From Pseudomonas koreensis (GTDB lineage: Bacteria > Pseudomonadota > Gammaproteobacteria > Pseudomonadales > Pseudomonadaceae), in NCBI RefSeq assembly GCF_025447595.1, contig NZ_JAOEJU010000016.1:62001-126000 (forward strand): 64,000 bases of DNA, read 5' to 3'. Position 1 is the stretch's first letter. Every line of letters starts with the position of its first letter. Below the pieces are notes generated by a model. It searched no databases. It was not told where the DNA came from and worked only from the letters and a program-made list of their open reading frames with translations. Below are positions 43,357 through 51,755 of the stretch, piece by piece. Both the position numbers and the translations under genes were made by a program.

Positions 43357-43862
43357 TGTTTACCAACCGCGTAAGACAGGCCATCGCGGCCACCCTGCAA
43401 GGCCTGCCGCTGTCGGCGACCGTGGAAGAGTTCACTCCGCCGAAAATCGAATTCGATGTGGAAGAGATGCGTGGCGGCCGTTTCATCGTCGAAGAAATGG
43501 CCAAGGGCGGCAAAGCGCTCAATGCCAAGTTGACCCTGCAAGGCATGGGCACCGAAGTCATGCTCGCATTGGGTGTGAAGTTGGGCGACGACATCCTGCT
43601 GAATGTGCGTGAAGGCGGTCAGGATCAGGATGGCAACACCTGGTTCACCTACCACACCGTCGGCGGCAAGCTGAAGTCCCTGGAGGAAACCGCGGTGAAG
43701 ATGGGTGAAAAGCCCAAGACCAACCTGGAACTCTCCTGCCGCACTTACAACCGCCTGGAAAACGGCGTGCCGGTGATCGACATCGACGTGCGCACCCAGA
43801 AGTTCGTGCTCAACGGCGTCGACATCCTCGGTGATGCGCGTCGTGCGGTGCTGATGCCGTAA
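43356..43862 (+). CDS. Tail tube protein (P2 FII-like)
   Basis: A 168-residue inner-tube subunit with the Hcp-like beta fold: FTPPKIEFDVEEMRGGRFIV at the start and YNRLENGVPVIDIDVRTQKF near the end are typical of the FII family. Stacked hexamers form the tube, whose passage depolarises the target membrane. Confidence 0.93.
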   Translation: MFTNRVRQAIAATLQGLPLSATVEEFTPPKIEFDVEEMRGGRFIVEEMAKGGKALNAKLTLQGMGTEVMLALGVKLGDDILLNVREGGQDQDGNTWFTYHTVGGKLKSLEETAVKMGEKPKTNLELSCRTYNRLENGVPVIDIDVRTQKFVLNGVDILGDARRAVLMP

Positions 43863-43890
43863 GCCTCGGCAAAGGCAATCACAAAACTCC

Positions 43891-43980
43891 TGTGGGAGCG
43901 AGCTTGCTCGCGAAAGCGATCTAATGTTCAACATTGATGTTGACGGACCCGACGCCTTCGCGAGCAAGCTCGCTCCCACA
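43891..43980. repeat. REPIN inside the P2-like tailocin
   Basis: TGTGGGAGCGAGCTTGCTCG and its inverse CGAGCAAGCTCGCTCCCACA, about 45 bases apart, between the tube gene and the E gene. Same family as 13928-14014 and 55940-56026. Its hairpin could reduce transcription into the E and tape-measure genes relative to sheath and tube. Confidence 0.9.
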
Positions 43981-44013
43981 GAGGATCTAAACGAATCACC
44001 AAGGAATTCATAC

Positions 44014-44595
44014 ATGTCGTGGATGCCACCCAAGCATGACCTGTTGTCGCCGATCACCGGTGACGACGGCTCGCAGATCGAATCGATCCAGCTCAAGCCG
44101 CTGTTCTACGCCGCCCAGAAAGAAGCGCTGGAACGCGCAGGCGACGATGAAGACGACCAGTTCTTCGAACTGGCGCTGCTGGCCACCGGCTTGTCGGTCA
44201 AGGAACTCGACCAGCTCAAGCGCCCGGACTACGTGACCATCGCGCAGTACGTGCACGAGTTCTCGACCCGTCCGGCGTCGTACTTTCTCGACCAGGTCGA
44301 AGACGCGGAACAGTCCGACGATCCCGACCAGGTGCAACTGCTGTTGCCGCTCGCCGTCACCGGCCGCACTGTGACTTCGCTGAGCCTGGAAATGCCGGCG
44401 CTGCGTGCTACCAAAGTGATGAAGAAACTGAAAACGGCCAAGGAACGCGCCGAGTTCATCACCGCCCATTGCACCGGCCTGATGATCCCCGATCTGGCCC
44501 TGTTGAGCGTGCCGGACTGGACGCAATTGCAGGTGCGCATCGACGATTTTTTAAACCAGCCGGCGGCCTTCTTTCAGAACGCGACATCGAAGTAA
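44014..44595 (+). CDS. Tail assembly chaperone E (P2 gpE-like)
   Basis: A 193-residue form made by normal reading. MSWMPPKHDLLSPITGDDGS and the helical C-terminus fit a tape-measure chaperone. ATG 44014 has AAGGA eight bases upstream; the frame remains open through the REP element but no better start exists. Near its end, T TTT TTA at 44547-44553 is a canonical slippery heptamer, and slipping back one base leads into the E' frame. E and E+E' coat the tape measure during assembly. Confidence 0.85.
   Translation: MSWMPPKHDLLSPITGDDGSQIESIQLKPLFYAAQKEALERAGDDEDDQFFELALLATGLSVKELDQLKRPDYVTIAQYVHEFSTRPASYFLDQVEDAEQSDDPDQVQLLLPLAVTGRTVTSLSLEMPALRATKVMKKLKTAKERAEFITAHCTGLMIPDLALLSVPDWTQLQVRIDDFLNQPAAFFQNATSK
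44547..44553 (+). other. Programmed -1 frameshift site, P2-like tail
   Basis: T TTT TTA in the correct phase (X XXY YYZ) at codons 179-180 of E. After the slip the ribosome reads AAA CCA GCC and continues to TAG at 44717. Confidence 0.85.
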
Positions 44596-44717
44596 TCCTC
44601 GATATCGTGCCGCTCATTTACCCGGTAAGTGAGGCGGAAATTCTGGAGTGGGACGCCGAAAAGGCGTTGCGCCGCTACGACATAGCGATCACTCGCCTTG
44701 GCGTGAAACAGGAGTAG
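44553..44717 (+). CDS. E' extension made by -1 frameshift (E+E')
   Basis: Fifty-four residues read in the -1 frame (KPAGGLLSERDIEVILDIVP ... ITRLGVKQE), giving a fusion of about 234 residues with E. The extension ends 6 bases before the tape-measure ATG, as in P2. There is no separate start site for this segment, which supports frameshift translation. Confidence 0.82.
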   Translation, partial: KPAGGLLSERDIEVILDIVPLIYPVSEAEILEWDAEKALRRYDIAITRLGVKQE

Positions 44718-44723
44718 AGCGGC

Positions 44724-46976
44724 ATGGCAGAGAGCAAATTTGCGCTCACATACGCCAATGTGAGTGGCGACGCAGCAACCGGGTCGGCGGTGGCCGATGG
44801 CTTTGGCAAACCGCTGCAGGACTTGAATCTGACTATGGCGCTGGCGAGTGCGGATATTCGCTTGCTGACCCAGGAACAGATCAAGCTGCGGGAGCTGCTG
44901 GTCAGCCAGCAGTCGTTGTTCAAGGTCGTCACGGTGTCGCCAGCCGCCAATAGTGAGCCGAAGTCAAAACTCAAGGCGGAAATCGAGCAGCGTCCGCCAC
45001 CGAAAAGACTGCAATCAGCCATGGCCAACGAGACGGCGCTGGTTGAATTGAATCAGGTGCTGCACCTGAGCACGAAATCGCTTCAGGCTCTTTCGGAAAA
45101 GAACCTGGAAATCACCAGTGATAAACGGGTTGCCCCCAGCGGGGCTACCGGCGCGGATCTGTTGCAAGTGCAACTCGCCGGGCTGCGGTCCGGCATCAGT
45201 GATGGTCTGAAGGGCGAGCAGAAAACAGAGGCGTTACAGGATTTCTCCCGTGATGCCGCCATCAATGCCTCGGCCTTCAAGATCGATGTCAAGGCGGCTG
45301 GCGAAATGTTGTCGGGCTGGCGCACCACACTGAAGCTTGATCGGGTGCAGAGCCAGGATCTGGCAGACGCGACCAACTACCTTGGCAACAGTGGCCTGAA
45401 CGTCAAAGCCGCCGACATCGGCTCTGTCGTTCAAAGCGCTGGTGAGGGCGCCAAGGCGGCAGGGATGACACCCGAGCAAGTGGCTGCACTTGCGGCGGCG
45501 TTCCTCAACAGCGGCGCCAGCAATACAGATGCCGGAGCGGCGCTGAAGAATTTCACGACGGTTCTGGGCAAAGGAGAGTCCGCGTCATCGGCGCAGCGTT
45601 CGGCCTGGGCCGACATAGGTCTGAACCCGGAGTCGCTCGCGCACGGGATGAGTGGCGATGCACCCGAAACGATCAAGCTGGTTCTGGAGCAACTCAAGAA
45701 GCAACCTGAAGAGAAACAGGCTTCGCTGACTAAAACGCTGTTTGGCAACAATGATGCAATCCTCGAGTTGTTGAAGAAGCCTGAAGATGTTCAAACGGCG
45801 TTCAAGCTGGTTTCTGACAAGTCCGTATATGCAACATCCAGACGCGGTGAAGATGCAGGCTCGGCGGCAGAAACCGCTGCGACTTATGGCAATACATCGC
45901 AGGGACGCTGGAATGCGCTGGATGCGAGTCTCAACCGGCTGTCCACAGCAGTCGGCAATGCATTGGCCCCGGTGACAGACGGCATTGCCATCGGGCTTAC
46001 TGCGGTGGTCAATGGACTGAGCGCAGCGGCCGAAACCTTCCCGTTCATCACCGCAGCACTGACATTGCTTGGTGTGGCTGCCACGCCGTTCGTGGCGGGC
46101 GCTCTGAAAACCGGCGTGTCTGCCGTGCTTGATGCGGTCTCCACGAGACTTCTGCGCCTGGCCGCGGCACGTTTACCGTCTGAAGTCGGCGATATGATCA
46201 CCGGTGACGATGACAACGGTGGCGGTCGCAAAAAGAAACGACCGGCTCGCAAGTCGGGTCAGGGCAAGCAGGCCAAAGCCTCTGCGAAAGGTGCCCGGCC
46301 CCGTACGCCCGCTGTTCGTCAAAGCCTGGGCAGTCGACTGCGCGGTGCAGCGATGAAGGTCATGCCTTCGATCAAACGTGCGTCTGCCAGGGTCTTGCCT
46401 GCGATGCGGAGCGCCGGAGCCAAGGTCATGCCTGCGGTGCGGAGCTTCGGAGCCAGGATCATGCCGATGCTGTCCCGGATGGCACCTTTGGTGGGTAGGG
46501 TCGCTGCCCCGTTAGTGGTGGCGCACGCCGCTTACACAGGCCTGAAAGGCCTGCGTGAAGGTGATGAAAAAGCGGTGGGAAGCGCAAAAGCCGAGCTGAC
46601 AGGGGCAGCCATTGGCGCTGTGATCGGCGGGGTTGTTTTTCCAGGTGTCGGCATAGGCATCGGGAGTGCCTTGGGTGGATTGGCGGGCTCATTGATAGGA
46701 GACGCACTCGCAGACCCGCCCGCCGACAAACTCGCTGCGCCGGGAGATGTCGCGAAAAACCTGGTCAACGCTCCCACCCAAAGTCAAAACCAGCAAGTGA
46801 CCTTCTCCCCACTGATCCAGGTCACCTGCCCGGCACCGGACACTGCCGAGCAAATTCGCACGATCATCGGGCAGCAACTGAGCGGGCAGTTCCACGGCCA
46901 GTTCCTGCCGCTGTTGACCAACAACCCGCTCGCCACCCGCCGTGACGCAGCCCTGACCGATGGAGTGGCCCAATGA
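44724..46976 (+). CDS. Tape measure protein (P2 gpT-like)
   Basis: A 750-residue protein that sets tail length. A helical N-terminal part (to about 440) includes TFP-like minor-tail motifs (MTPEQVAALAAAFLNSGASN). Hydrophobic segments follow (FITAALTLLGVAATPFVAGA). A very basic linker (GGGRKKKRPARKSGQGKQAK) leads to four 11-residue repeats at 545-588 (KVMPSIKRASA, RVLPAMRSAGA, KVMPAVRSFGA, RIMPMLSRMAP) and a glycine zipper near 625-655 (GAAIGAVIGGVVFPGVG), which may insert in the target membrane. Stop overlaps the U gene by ATGA. Confidence 0.88.
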   Translation: MAESKFALTYANVSGDAATGSAVADGFGKPLQDLNLTMALASADIRLLTQEQIKLRELLVSQQSLFKVVTVSPAANSEPKSKLKAEIEQRPPPKRLQSAMANETALVELNQVLHLSTKSLQALSEKNLEITSDKRVAPSGATGADLLQVQLAGLRSGISDGLKGEQKTEALQDFSRDAAINASAFKIDVKAAGEMLSGWRTTLKLDRVQSQDLADATNYLGNSGLNVKAADIGSVVQSAGEGAKAAGMTPEQVAALAAAFLNSGASNTDAGAALKNFTTVLGKGESASSAQRSAWADIGLNPESLAHGMSGDAPETIKLVLEQLKKQPEEKQASLTKTLFGNNDAILELLKKPEDVQTAFKLVSDKSVYATSRRGEDAGSAAETAATYGNTSQGRWNALDASLNRLSTAVGNALAPVTDGIAIGLTAVVNGLSAAAETFPFITAALTLLGVAATPFVAGALKTGVSAVLDAVSTRLLRLAAARLPSEVGDMITGDDDNGGGRKKKRPARKSGQGKQAKASAKGARPRTPAVRQSLGSRLRGAAMKVMPSIKRASARVLPAMRSAGAKVMPAVRSFGARIMPMLSRMAPLVGRVAAPLVVAHAAYTGLKGLREGDEKAVGSAKAELTGAAIGAVIGGVVFPGVGIGIGSALGGLAGSLIGDALADPPADKLAAPGDVAKNLVNAPTQSQNQQVTFSPLIQVTCPAPDTAEQIRTIIGQQLSGQFHGQFLPLLTNNPLATRRDAALTDGVAQ

Positions 46977-47356
46977 AACAACAAATGGCACTGGGCAGTT
47001 TCATCTTTGGCCTGTCTCGGGATTTTGCGTACAGCACGCTGGCGCGCAAATCCGAGGGTGGCTGGACTGATCTGCAGATTCTCAACAGCAAACCCAGATC
47101 CCATCAGACAGGACAGAAGCCTGAAACCCTGACCATCACCGGCACGTCGATGTACGCCGTAGCGATGGAGCGGCTCGATGAGCTACGTGCGCTGCAAGCG
47201 TTGAGAGTACCGCTGCCGTTGATTGACGGCATTGGCCGCAACTGGGGTTTGTGGCGAATCAACAGCATCGACGAAAACCAGAGCGAGGTCATCGATGACG
47301 GCACCGCGATGGTGATCAAGTGGGTCATCGGATTGTCGGAGTTCAACAATGCGTAA
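46973..47356 (+). CDS. Tail protein U (P2 gpU-like)
   Basis: A 127-residue protein. MALGSFIFGLSRDFAYSTLA and LPLIDGIGRNWGLWRINSID are typical of the gpU family of tube-tip or initiator proteins. It overlaps both tape-measure and X genes, matching the P2 order T-U-X-D. Confidence 0.9.
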   Translation: MKQQMALGSFIFGLSRDFAYSTLARKSEGGWTDLQILNSKPRSHQTGQKPETLTITGTSMYAVAMERLDELRALQALRVPLPLIDGIGRNWGLWRINSIDENQSEVIDDGTAMVIKWVIGLSEFNNA

Positions 47357-47561
47357 GGTACGAAGCGTGGCCGGCGATTCGGTGAATCTGTTGCTCTACC
47401 GCGAAACCGGGCGCAGCGATGACAGCGCCGAAGAAGCTCTCTGGACACTCAACCCGACCCTGGCCGAACACGGTCCGATCCTGCCGGCAGGTGTCTGGGT
47501 GACACTGCCGGAACTCGATAGCAAACCGGCCGCGATCAAACCGGTTCTGGCCTGGGATTAA
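47349..47561 (+). CDS. Tail protein X (LysM-like, P2 gpX)
   Basis: A 70-residue protein of the gpX family, a small LysM-like fold (MRKVRSVAGDSVNLLLYRET ... LPAGVWVTLPEL) that helps build the baseplate hub. It overlaps U and is followed by D nine bases later. Confidence 0.9.
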   Translation: MRKVRSVAGDSVNLLLYRETGRSDDSAEEALWTLNPTLAEHGPILPAGVWVTLPELDSKPAAIKPVLAWD

Positions 47562-47570
47562 GGAGGCTGC

Positions 47571-48599
47571 ATGGCACAGGGATTTACGCCGGCGATCGAA
47601 ATCTACGGCGCCAACAAGGACCTGCTAAACCAGCGGCTGATCAGTTGGGAGCACATCGATGCCGCCGGGATGGAGTCCGACCAACTGACGCTGGTGCTCG
47701 ACCTGGAAGGCCTTGATGGCTTGCCGACCCTGGGCGGAGTCATCGGTCTGCGGGTGGGGTATCTGGAGACCGGGCTGGTCGAAAAGGGCCAGTTCAAGGT
47801 CACTCGACTGACACCGACGCTGTTCCCGCTGCGCCTGACGCTGGTCGCGACCGCCGCGCCATTCAGCGGCAAGGACGAAACCGGATTCAAGGAACGGCGC
47901 ACGGCCAGTCATGGCCCTACAACCCTTGGCGGACTGTTTCGCGAGCTGGTCTCGAGACACGGATTCTCGCCGCGCGTGGATCCCGAGCTTGCGCTGATCA
48001 GGATCGCTCATGTCGACCAGTCGAACGAAACCGACATGGGCTTCATCACACGCCTGGCGAAAAAGTACGACGCGGTGGCCAAACCGTTCAACGACCTCTA
48101 CGTACTGGCGAAACCGGCGCAACTGAAAAACCTGTCGGGCCAGGTGATACCCAACGTCAGGCTGTCGGTGACCCACAACAATCGGCCGGGCGATCACGCC
48201 TTCATCAGCGCCACGCTGGAAGAGACCGCCCGCACCCAGAATCAGGGTTGCAAAGTCTGTTGTTGGGACGCCAATGCCGGCAAGCAGGTGGAGGTGAAAA
48301 CCGGCTCGGCGCCCTACAAGGTCATTCGCCAGAAACAGGCCAGTGTGGAAGAAGCCAAAGCCATCGGTGAAGCCGAAGTGCGCAAGATGCTGCGCGAGAA
48401 ATACACGCTGAAAGTCACCTGTCCGGGTGATCCGCTATTGGTTGCCGAAGGCCTGCTGGTGCTCGATGACACTTGGCCGGACTTCATGCGCGGTCGCTGG
48501 TCGATCGAAAAGGTCACTGCCAGCGGCAAGCCCGAAGAAAGCTATCGCTGCCTGATCGAAGCCAACGGCCGGGATCCCGAGGCAAAAGCCAAGGACTGA
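47571..48599 (+). CDS. Baseplate hub protein D (P2 gpD-like)
   Basis: A 342-residue hub protein (late control D family, T4 gp27-like). FTPAIEIYGANKDLLNQRLI starts a first barrel domain; ETDMGFITRLAKKYDAVAKP and LREKYTLKVTCPGDPLLVAE are conserved segments. It joins tube and spike. It ends the P2-like tail; no lysin gene follows, and the second tail begins 61 bases later. Confidence 0.92.
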   Translation: MAQGFTPAIEIYGANKDLLNQRLISWEHIDAAGMESDQLTLVLDLEGLDGLPTLGGVIGLRVGYLETGLVEKGQFKVTRLTPTLFPLRLTLVATAAPFSGKDETGFKERRTASHGPTTLGGLFRELVSRHGFSPRVDPELALIRIAHVDQSNETDMGFITRLAKKYDAVAKPFNDLYVLAKPAQLKNLSGQVIPNVRLSVTHNNRPGDHAFISATLEETARTQNQGCKVCCWDANAGKQVEVKTGSAPYKVIRQKQASVEEAKAIGEAEVRKMLREKYTLKVTCPGDPLLVAEGLLVLDDTWPDFMRGRWSIEKVTASGKPEESYRCLIEANGRDPEAKAKD

Positions 48600-48660
48600 T
48601 CCCCCGGTCTCATCGCCACACGCATCACTGTGGCCACTCACACCTCCTGGAACGCTCCCC

Positions 48661-49245
48661 ATGAAGATCTCCCCGATCCTCACGCAGCTGCGTGCGCAAT
48701 GCCCAAGCCTTGCCGGCCATATCGCGACAGGTGTCGACCTGGCGCTGCTGCAAGGCGACCCGAATCTGCCGATGCCCTCGGCCCATGTTTTACCGCTGGC
48801 CGACGTGGCCAGCGTCAGCACCGCACAGAACTCCGCCAGCCAACCGATCCGCGACCGCTTCGAAATCATCCTGGCACTGGATGCCACGGACGCCACAAAA
48901 GCGCTGGATCTGTTGCACGACCTGCGCGCCGAACTGTGGCGTGCGCTGGTGGGTTTCAAACCCGATTCCAACTACAGCGCCATCGTTTATGACGGCGGCG
49001 AAACGGTCTCGATCAATAGCAGCCGCGCGTTCTACCGGCTGCGCTTTTTTGCCGAGTTCCAGCTGGGCCGCAATCTGCCAAGTCAGCCTGCGGAGAGTTG
49101 GCACGAACGCGAACTGGACGGTTTGTCGTCCTTTACCGGGGCCACCGTGCGGGTCGATGCGATCGACCCGGCCGACCCCAACCTGAAACGCCCGGGCCCT
49201 GACGGGCGCGTGGAAATGACTTTCTCTGGAGACGTAACCCCATGA
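48661..49245 (+). CDS. Mu gp37-like tail terminator
   Basis: A 194-residue protein. MKISPILTQLRAQCPSLAGH, RDRFEIILALDATDATKALD and RAFYRLRFFAEFQLGRN fit the gp37 family that closes the tube end in Mu-like phages. It is the first gene of the second tail and overlaps the next gene by ATGA. Confidence 0.75.
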   Translation: MKISPILTQLRAQCPSLAGHIATGVDLALLQGDPNLPMPSAHVLPLADVASVSTAQNSASQPIRDRFEIILALDATDATKALDLLHDLRAELWRALVGFKPDSNYSAIVYDGGETVSINSSRAFYRLRFFAEFQLGRNLPSQPAESWHERELDGLSSFTGATVRVDAIDPADPNLKRPGPDGRVEMTFSGDVTP

Positions 49246-49421
49246 GCAACCGCATCACCGTAGTGCCGGCCGCCGGCCGTGCCGTGCCGGACCCGGAAGC
49301 AGGCGACCTGCTGCCACTGGAAGGCCGTGAAGTGCTGGACAGCGCCTGGTGGCGCCGGCGTCTGGCCGACGGCGATATCACCCTCAAAACCGCAACAGCT
49401 AAACAAAAGGGAGCCAAATAA
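49242..49421 (+). CDS. DUF2635 protein (Mu gp38-like)
   Basis: A 59-residue protein (MSNRITVVPAAGRAVPDPEA...) with the DUF2635 layout: P-A-GR-V-DP, then LLPLEGREV and WWRRRLADGDI. Start overlaps gp37 and stop overlaps the sheath ATG, so it is fully coupled. It holds the same place as gp38 before the sheath gene in Mu. Confidence 0.85.
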   Translation: MSNRITVVPAAGRAVPDPEAGDLLPLEGREVLDSAWWRRRLADGDITLKTATAKQKGAK

Positions 49422-50917
49422 TGGCGATCGGATTCAGCAACATTCCTGCGGACATTCGTGTACCGCTGTTCTATGCCGAAATGGACAACTCGGCCGCCAA
49501 TAGCGCGTCCTCGTCCATGCGCCGCCTGATTGTGGCGCAGGTCAACGACAACATCGCCCCGAGCGAAGTCGGCAAACTGGTGCTGGTCTCCAGCGTGGCA
49601 CTGGCCAAGAGCATTGGCGGCCAGGGCTCGATGCTGGCCTCGATGTACGAGACCTTCCGCAAGGCCGACCCGATCGGTGAGATCTGGTGCCTGCCGCTGC
49701 ACAACGCCACCGGCGCCATTGCCAAGGGCGTGCTGACCCTGACCGGCACCGCGACCCAGGCGGGCGTGCTCAACCTGTATGTCGGCGGCGTCCGCGTTCA
49801 GGCTACTGTGGTCAACGGTGCCACCGCTGCCCAGGCGGCTACCGCCCTGGCACAGAAAATCAACGCCACCGCCGATCTGCCGGTGAGCGCTGCGGCCGCC
49901 GAAGGCGTCGTCACTCTGAACGCCAAATGGACCGGCGAGAGCGGCAACGACATCAGCCTGCAATTCAATCGTCTGGGCAAGAGCAACGGCGAAGAAACCC
50001 CGGCCGGCCTGACCACCGCGATCACCGCCATGACCGGCGGCGTCGGTGTACCTGACCAGGTTGAAGCGGTTGCTGCACTGGGCGACGAGCCGTTCGAATT
50101 CATCGCGCTGCCATGGTCCGATCTGCCCACCCTCAACACCTGGCAAGCGGTGATGGACGACAGCACCGGTCGCTGGTCGTGGGCCAAGCAACTGTTCGGT
50201 CACGTCTACAGCGCCAAGCGCGGCACTGTCGGCACTCTGGTGGCAGCCGGTCAGGCACGCAACGACCAGCACATGACCATTCAGGCGCTGGAACCGGGCG
50301 TTCCACAACCGGTGTGGGTACAAGCCGCTGCACTGGCTGCGCGTACTTCGGTGTTCATCTCGGCCGACGCCAGCCGTCCGACCCAGAGCGGCAGCCTGCC
50401 AGGCGTCGATCCGGCCCCGGCGAGCGAGCGCTTCACCCTGACCGAGCGTCAGTCGCTGCTCAACTACGGCATCGCCACCGCGTACTACGAAGGCGGCTAC
50501 GTGCGCATCCAGCGCTCGATTACCACCTACCAGAAGAACGCTTACGGCCAGGCTGACAACTCGTACCTGGACAGCGAAACCATGCACCAGTCGGCGTTCA
50601 TCGTGCGTCGTCTGCAAAGCGTGATCACCAGCAAGTACGGTCGCCACAAACTGGCTTCCGACGGCACCCGTTTCGGCGCCGGCCAGCCGATCGTCACCCC
50701 GGCGACCATTCGCGGCGAGCTGATCGCCCAGTACGCCAAGCTCGAACTCGAAGGCCACGTGGAAAACGCCGAGCTGTTCGCCGAGCACCTGATCGTCGAG
50801 CGCGACGTGCAGGACCCGAGCCGCGTGAACGTGCTGTTCCCGCCGGATTACATCAACGGTCTGCGCGTGTTCGCACTGCTCAACCAGTTCCGTCTGCAGT
50901 ACGACGACGTCGCCTGA
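49421..50917 (+). CDS. Contractile tail sheath protein (Mu gpL-like)
   Basis: A 498-residue sheath, about 110 residues longer than the first sheath and of the Mu type. MAIGFSNIPADIRVPLFYAE is the family start; an inserted middle domain (about residues 90-200, LNLYVGGVRVQATVVNGATA) and the C-terminal INGLRVFALLNQFRLQYDDV are typical. The two sheaths are not recent copies. Confidence 0.95.
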   Translation: MAIGFSNIPADIRVPLFYAEMDNSAANSASSSMRRLIVAQVNDNIAPSEVGKLVLVSSVALAKSIGGQGSMLASMYETFRKADPIGEIWCLPLHNATGAIAKGVLTLTGTATQAGVLNLYVGGVRVQATVVNGATAAQAATALAQKINATADLPVSAAAAEGVVTLNAKWTGESGNDISLQFNRLGKSNGEETPAGLTTAITAMTGGVGVPDQVEAVAALGDEPFEFIALPWSDLPTLNTWQAVMDDSTGRWSWAKQLFGHVYSAKRGTVGTLVAAGQARNDQHMTIQALEPGVPQPVWVQAAALAARTSVFISADASRPTQSGSLPGVDPAPASERFTLTERQSLLNYGIATAYYEGGYVRIQRSITTYQKNAYGQADNSYLDSETMHQSAFIVRRLQSVITSKYGRHKLASDGTRFGAGQPIVTPATIRGELIAQYAKLELEGHVENAELFAEHLIVERDVQDPSRVNVLFPPDYINGLRVFALLNQFRLQYDDVA

Positions 50918-50942
50918 TCGGCCCGTTTGACACTGTGATTCG

Positions 50943-50966
50943 GCCCACCTCGCGTGGGCTTTTTAT
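50943..50966 (+). terminator. Hairpin between sheath and tube
   Basis: GCCCAC-ctcgc-GTGGGC followed by T5. A full or partial stop after the sheath gene; the tube gene would need read-through or its own promoter. Confidence 0.75.
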
Positions 50967-50983
50967 TTGAAGGGAGTAACACC

Positions 50984-51331
50984 ATGGGTCAACTGATTGC
51001 AGGTACCTGCTACGTCAAGGTCGACGGCGCACAACTGACCATCAATGGCGGCTGCGAAGCCCCGCTGATGGCCGTCAAACGCGAAACCGTCGTGCCGGGT
51101 TTCTACAAGGAAACCGACATCGCGCCGTCGTTCAAAGTGACCGCGCTGCACACCGCCGACTTCCCGCTGAAGAAGCTGATCGAAGGCACCGACATCACCG
51201 TCACCTGCGAATTCAGCAACGGCAAAGTCTACGTACTGGCCGGTGCCTACCTGGTCGAAGAGCCAGTCTCCAAAGGCGATGACGCCACCATCGAACTGAA
51301 ATTCGAAGGCATCAAGGGGACCTGGCAATGA
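50984..51331 (+). CDS. Tail tube protein (Mu gpM-like)
   Basis: A 115-residue tube subunit. ATG 50984 has AGGGAG upstream; an upstream in-frame start is unlikely as it lies in the terminator. MGQLIAGTCYVKVDGAQLTI and GGCEAPLMAVKRETV are typical of the Mu tube family. Overlaps the next gene by ATGA. Confidence 0.93.
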   Translation: MGQLIAGTCYVKVDGAQLTINGGCEAPLMAVKRETVVPGFYKETDIAPSFKVTALHTADFPLKKLIEGTDITVTCEFSNGKVYVLAGAYLVEEPVSKGDDATIELKFEGIKGTWQ

Positions 51332-51624
51332 GCGGCGCCGTGAAGCTTCAGGTTGCGATCGAAGCTCACGGCGAGCCCCTGACCGAACTCGTCCTGCGCC
51401 GTCCGACGGTGCAGGAGGTGCGAGCGATCAAGGCGCTGCCGTACAAGATCGACAAGAGCGAAGAGGTCAGCCTCGACATGGACGTGGCGGCCAAATACAT
51501 CGCCGTGTGCGCCGGCATTCCGCCGTCGTCGGTCAACCAGCTGGATCTGGCTGACCTCAACGCGCTGAGCTGGGCCGTTGCGAGTTTTTTCATGAGTGCG
51601 GCGTCGGAGCCATCACCGACCTGA
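51328..51624 (+). CDS. Tail assembly chaperone (Mu gp41-like)
   Basis: A 98-residue protein made by normal reading. EPLTELVLRRPTVQEVRAIK is the family signature. Codons 87-88 lie on T TTT TTC (51585-51591), a perfect -1 slippery heptamer, after which the normal frame stops 33 bases later while the -1 frame continues for 54 residues. Confidence 0.9.
   Translation: MSGAVKLQVAIEAHGEPLTELVLRRPTVQEVRAIKALPYKIDKSEEVSLDMDVAAKYIAVCAGIPPSSVNQLDLADLNALSWAVASFFMSAASEPSPT
51585..51591 (+). other. Programmed -1 frameshift site, Mu-like tail
   Basis: T TTT TTC in the right phase within the gp41-like gene. After slipping the reading is CAT GAG TGC and runs to TGA at 51755. Confidence 0.87.
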
Positions 51625-51755
51625 TTTCGGTCGCCTATGACCTGGCCTGGTTCTGGAAGGTTGACCCCGAACAGATGATGGCCAGGCCACTGGATGTGCT
51701 TCGCGAATCGCTGGAGCACGCGCAACGGATCAATGCGATGCAGCAGGTGCAGTGA
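51591..51755 (+). CDS. Frameshift extension of the gp41-like chaperone
   Basis: Fifty-four residues (HECGVGAITDLISVAYDLAW ... RINAMQQVQ), giving a fusion of about 142 residues. It has no start codon of its own near its left end and its stop overlaps the tape-measure ATG by one base, exactly as for the G/GT and E/E+E' chaperones of other tailed phages. Confidence 0.85.
   Translation, partial: HECGVGAITDLISVAYDLAWFWKVDPEQMMARPLDVLRESLEHAQRINAMQQVQ

Noticed and set aside
43924-44013. N-terminal extension of the E gene through the REP element
   Set aside because: The extra frame is REP sequence; ATG 44014 has a proper ribosome-binding site.
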